From contig CANUEZ040000151.1 in NCBI GenBank assembly GCA_948099385.1, forward strand, positions 3,728,001 through 3,792,000: a stretch of 64,000 bases of DNA, in the 5' to 3' direction. The stretch's first letter is position 1, and each line of letters starts with the position of its first letter. Under the pieces are notes generated by a model. It saw only the letters and a program-made list of their open reading frames with translations, did no database searches and had not been told where the DNA came from. The position numbers and the translations under genes are program-made. Shown piece by piece: positions 60,048 through 64,000 of the stretch. The DNA comes from Fasciola hepatica. Its lineage: Eukaryota; Platyhelminthes; Trematoda; Plagiorchiida; Fasciolidae.

Positions 60048-60570
60048 AAAGCTCTCCCTACGACCATTAGACAAGCCATTTGGAGTGAATTTTTCTCCCT
60101 CGTGATCTACAACAAGCCGCCGATATTTCCTATGCACAATTCTTCAGATGTCTTGATAGGATCATCTACCTCCCCCAGGAACGGAATGACAGGAAATCCT
60201 ACATCACCCCTCTGCAAACAAAGTACGCCAAACTTCAAAAACTCATTACTACACAAAACTTGGCAATCCTTGTTCGACTTTTTCGCCTCAGTTTTTCTAT
60301 TGAAGGGCTTGAAGAAACTACAATGCATATCCAGGAACTAAAGGCTCTGCGACACAAAAGTAGGTATCTTCGTGTGTCATTACTGTACAAGGCCAGAACC
60401 TTTAATAATCATAGAGATATCGCACACATGGTTTTAACGGACAGTGTATCCGTCTCCACTACCCGTTCTATCACCGAGACCCTCAACTCATTCTTTGTCT
60501 GGACTACGGCCCCTATTATTATTATTGACCTTCTCTTTCTTCCCCCAGTTACCACTTCAACTTTGCTGCA

Positions 60571-61430
60571 GTGAAATTTGGCGCTTCAATTATCCCCCAA
60601 TTGTTGACCACTCTCAAGCCCTCATCTCACCCAGGACCTGATGGTTTACCGCCCACTTCAATATTTAAACGCGGACCTGGCCTATCCCATTTATTATTCA
60701 ATCTGCTCGCCCTATTAGTAAACTGCGGCCTGACGCGGAAAAACTGGAAATGCTCAGTCACAATCTCGCACCAAGAGAAAGGCCCACTGCATGTGGTAAC
60801 AAGTTGCCTTTCCAATAACCATACACCTATTCTCCTTCGGCTAATGAAAAAGTGGTAAAGTAACTCTTTGTGAAGCACCTCTTTCAATTTGACATTATTG
60901 ATCCTCAACAACATGGTTTCCATCGGTCAAGATCTTGCTCCACCTGCCAACTTGATTTTTCCAACCTCATTACTGAAAAAGCAGACAATGGGTTGGCCCC
61001 TACTATAATTTACTTGTACATGTCAAAGGCATTTGACGGCGTGCCACTCGCCCATCTTCTGGCCAAAATCAAATCCTTTGGCATTACTGACCCCTGACTA
61101 TCTTGGATCAATTCTTACCTACCTAATCGCTCTCAGTTTGTCTCAACAAATGGACACTGTTTCAGGCCTAGACCGAATAAAAGCAATATTATGCAGGGTA
61201 GCGGCCTTGGCCCCCTGCTGTTCCCTATGTATATAAACGACATATTTCTCTCAGTGAGCCATGGCACTCTATTTCTTTTTGCTGATGAAATTAAGGTTGT
61301 CTGCTCATTCAAGCCTGAATGCCTCAATTCGGCTACCTTAAAAATCTCCGAAGACAAACCTGCCCTCGACTGATGGTGCTCAAATTGGCAGATGAATTTT
61401 TCCGCGGACGAATTTGAGGTACTTATTTAG
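60571..61430 (+). pseudogene. LINE reverse transcriptase, broken, FADD changed to FADE
   Basis: 60571-60858 holds the RT entry (LKPSSHPGPDGLPP, LVNCGLTRKNWK). 60870-61097 holds QQHGFHRSRSCSTCQLDF and YLYMSKAFDGVPLAHLLAKI (an Asp of the FxD motif is hard to place). A stop at about 61,095 is followed by 61191-61373 with QGSGLGPLLFPMYIND and FLFADEIKVV. The second catalytic aspartate is Glu (61278-61289). At least three frame changes lie within the domain. Confidence 0.85.
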
Positions 61431-62125
61431 TAATGCAACCCACCTCCGGGATCTTTAGCCATTTATGGTTCATCCATTGATAGCAAACAAGTTGTTCGGG
61501 ACCTTGGCTTAAGCTATTCCTGTGCACTCAATTTCTCCGAATATTCGGCCCTCCAAGTAGCCAAGGCCAGAAAGAGCTCGGGGCCAACGTTTCGCTCATT
61601 CCGACTTAGAGACTGCATTCTTCTCCTCTATAAATCCCATGCCAGGCCTTTATTAGAATACTGCCCACTGATCTTTTCTAGTATGCGCAAGTCGGACAGA
61701 ATGCGTATCGAATCAGTTCAACGTAGTTCTACTAGGCGACTGACTAGGTGGAGCTCACGCCTTTGTCACACAGAACGTTGCTTATTTTTTAAACAAACCC
61801 TTTATGACTTCGCTGTATGAAACTGAACCTTATCTCTTTGCATAACATCCTTCACATCCGGACATATACTTCCAATACTTTGCACTTTGCGCCTGCTTCT
61901 CCCTATCCACTACGTTCTAGAATTCTTACACTTCGACCCCCATTACTAACGCCAGCTTACGTTCAAACTTCTTATTCACAGTGTAATCTAACTTATGGAA
62001 TACATTACCGTTAGGCGTACGCAGTTCTACTTCCAGCCACCGGTTTAGAAGTGCTTTATATAAATTCCTCACCTTTACCCAGACCTTATAGCTCCTTGAT
62101 GTAGACATACTATGAGACTGGCCTA

Positions 62126-64000
62126 GACTCCTGAATGGTGCAAATACCGGCGGTCTATGAAAGAGCGAATTGGGTGAAAATTCTTGGTCTTTCTGCTTCC
62201 TGCAACCAAAAAGCTAGTCCCAGAGAATCACTGTCTATTACTGTTGCCTCTTTGTGTCGATTCCCGTCTATCCCCTACTGGGAGCATCCCATACTGCCTT
62301 TCTACACATTTCCCCTGTTCCCAGACCTTCATTTGTGCGTAATTTTATCTTGATGACTTTTATTATTATGGAGACCACACCGGTCACCAACCTGATCTGT
62401 ACATCCATCCGACCATCGGCTATTCGTGCTCTGCCAGACCGATGTTTCTTTGGTTGCGCTCCATGATCTCCCGATGCCTGGTCGCCGGATCTCGGACTGC
62501 ATGGTACTTATGGCCGTTTGGCCTCACCAAGAAAACTCACGTCAATCCCAACGGTTCGGGGCGCAGTCAGATCCACCGCTTTAGCCGATGTACATCGGAC
62601 TCGCAGGCCGACTGCAACGATGTGCTGGCGGAACTAGGTTGGCGGCCGCACTTCCTGTCACCAGAAGTGGTTTTCGGGTAAGGTGTCCAGCAAACGGCCA
62701 TCCTCACCTACTAGCACCAGTTGCGGAACGAAATACAACGTCTCCTGCATCGCACTGCTGCCAAACCCTGCCTTTCCAAATGGTCCCGAGCAAGATCTAC
62801 CATGAGCCCGGTCGAGCTCTAAATCAACATATACGCATGTACTCGCTCGGATCGGAAATATACCTTACTATTTGTTTCTACTGACATTTATATCGACTTG
62901 TCTTCTATCTGTCTGAATTGATCCTTCGTTTACTCTCATTCCACTTCGTCCCGTTGTCGAAGCCCGTACCCCGAAACATAAAACGGTTTCACTGTTCAGA
63001 CATCTTCATTATGAACGCCACAATTCCTGTTACATCACGGAAGAGGCCATTCATCCACTGGGCAATTTGTATGTCATCACTCTATTTATCTAAACAAACC
63101 CATCATTTACATATTTGTTTCTAACCTGCCAACAACACTACAAGACACGAAATGGTCCTCCTTCCAGTGCTTCATCTGCATGACACCAGCTCTCTGTTCC
63201 TTTGTATCCTTCCCCTGCATCTCCTGTCTTTCAGCCATTTGTACCTCATGACAGTTGCATTGACAATGAAGCACCCACGATCCAAGACATATAAAGTTCG
63301 ATTTCCTCCTCATCTTTTCATGTCAGACTTCAGCGCATCTATATATGCAATCACCTGCACTTCCTAAGAGCTGTTCTTAATAATTACTCTTATACGTCTG
63401 TATCAATCCACTATATGTCCCCTCCCGCATCCACATTTTTACCAACTACCATGCTATTCACCAACGTATCCATACAAACCCATAATTGTATCACATTTCA
63501 CTCATCTATGAACCACTGCCGCTGCTCAACCAAGTTATCATAGTCGGCTCCCTGCATCACAATCCGTTGAGTGCCTTTTTATATCTTTGGCTGGAAACCA
63601 ACTATCCATAGCTTAGGCTGCCGTTAACTTGTTTGTACCCCCAAAGTCTCAAGTTGAACCTTCCTCAAAGTGTTCAGTCACACACAATTATCTGCGCATT
63701 TTAGAAGTTTCAGCAATGTGCTCCCAGTTGATTCCGTCAAATATCAAACCTATATATCATTTTTATGCCACTTCGCTGTAAGTATGTATTCCTCATCTGT
63801 CAGTCTTGGAGTCACCCCCGACAAACCAACAGTTGAATACTATTTCGCCCACTTATTACCCACTGCCATTTTTTTCTTCACTCTTTCAAGATTGGTCATC
63901 TGTGCCGAGGAACAGATCGAAGGCAATTTCTGTAAACCGTTGACGGAAACTAACTATACGTACTCTAAGTTACTGACCTTTCGGCCGTTTCCAAAATGCC
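62126..64000. other. No recognisable gene; contains a repeat related to the arms
   Basis: Pyrimidine-rich on plus. Segment 62,555-62,690 resembles 45,478-45,620 (listed separately). The remaining frames (62588-62884, 62918-63124, 63152-63367) are short and unrecognised. Confidence 0.35.
62555..62690 (+). repeat. Diverged relative of an inverted-repeat arm segment
   Basis: Blocks GGGGCGCAGTCAGATCCA, GACTGCAACGATGTGCTGGCG, GGTTGGCGGCCGCAC and CACCAGAAGTGGTTTTCGGG align in order with GGGCGCTGTCAGGTTCATCC, CTGCTACGACTTGCGGGCG, GGCTGGCGAATCGCAC and CACCAGAAGTGGTCTTCAG of the left arm (45,480-45,600). About 70% similar by eye. This suggests an old dispersed repeat inside the arms. Confidence 0.6.

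Larger units (their letters stand above)
59383..62125 (+). mobile_element. LINE with endonuclease, RT and C-terminal domain, decayed
   Basis: The plus strand shows the expected order: ILITETWFTDCTP (about 59,430-59,470), LAYRPPSGNL (about 59,655), the endonuclease core to 60047, linker, RT entry HPGPDGLPP (about 60,625-60,655), RT core and FADE box, and the post-RT domain (HARPLLEYCPLIFSSMRKSD, about 61,640-61,700). Remnants run to about 62,125. Stops and frameshifts separate most blocks. It shares block style with the 54-55 kb LINE, so they are probably the same family at different ages. Confidence 0.88.

Overview
The window is eukaryotic, repeat-dense animal DNA. The element mix suggests a flatworm (Platyhelminthes, perhaps a tapeworm or fluke): CR1/Jockey-like LINEs, a Ty3/gypsy element and a BEL/Pao element, all with internal stops and frameshifts. 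This assignment is inferred from retroelement style and is not proven. No rRNA, tRNA, CRISPR or bacterial operon structure is visible. Everything was read by eye, so repeat boundaries are accurate to about 10-30 bases unless an exact base is stated.

The only recognisable host-type gene is an intronless hnRNP A/B-like RNA-binding protein (4495-5402, +). It has two well-preserved RRM domains and a glycine/tyrosine-rich tail. The tail is thrown out of frame by a single-base slip in a run of seven G (5095-5101).

Layout. 1-2736: minus-strand LINE running off the window edge. 4.5-5.7 kb: hnRNP locus. 5.7-13.9 kb: mostly unassignable DNA with two copies of a short repeat (family A), a retropepsin fragment and a 100-bp tandem repeat. 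14.0-19.0 kb: nearly complete but decayed minus-strand LINE (ORF1, endonuclease, RT, C-terminus). 19.3-24.3 kb: pyrimidine-rich DNA with family A and family B repeats. 25.2-29.2 kb: Ty3/gypsy element on minus (gag, protease, RT, RNase H, integrase) with ruined active sites. 31.0-31.9 kb: another LINE 3' end. 32-41 kb: little recognisable apart from two repeats. 41.4-42.49 kb: plus-strand LINE endonuclease fragment, cut off exactly where a large inverted repeat begins. 42,489-52,130: two arms of 3,606 bases, colinear and nearly identical in opposite orientation, around a 2,430-base spacer. 54.3-55.5 kb: the least damaged LINE (minus). 56.8-58.4 kb: BEL/Pao gag-protease fragment (minus). 59.4-62.1 kb: plus-strand LINE with endonuclease, RT and C-terminus.

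The most unusual items are the large inverted repeat, with its abrupt junctions to a LINE on one side and a trinucleotide-tailed repeat on the other, and two short dispersed repeat families (A and B) that recur through the window and that I cannot name. None of this amounts to a multi-gene system. The genes do not form a pathway; the window is a layered graveyard of retroelements around one possible retrogene or compact gene.
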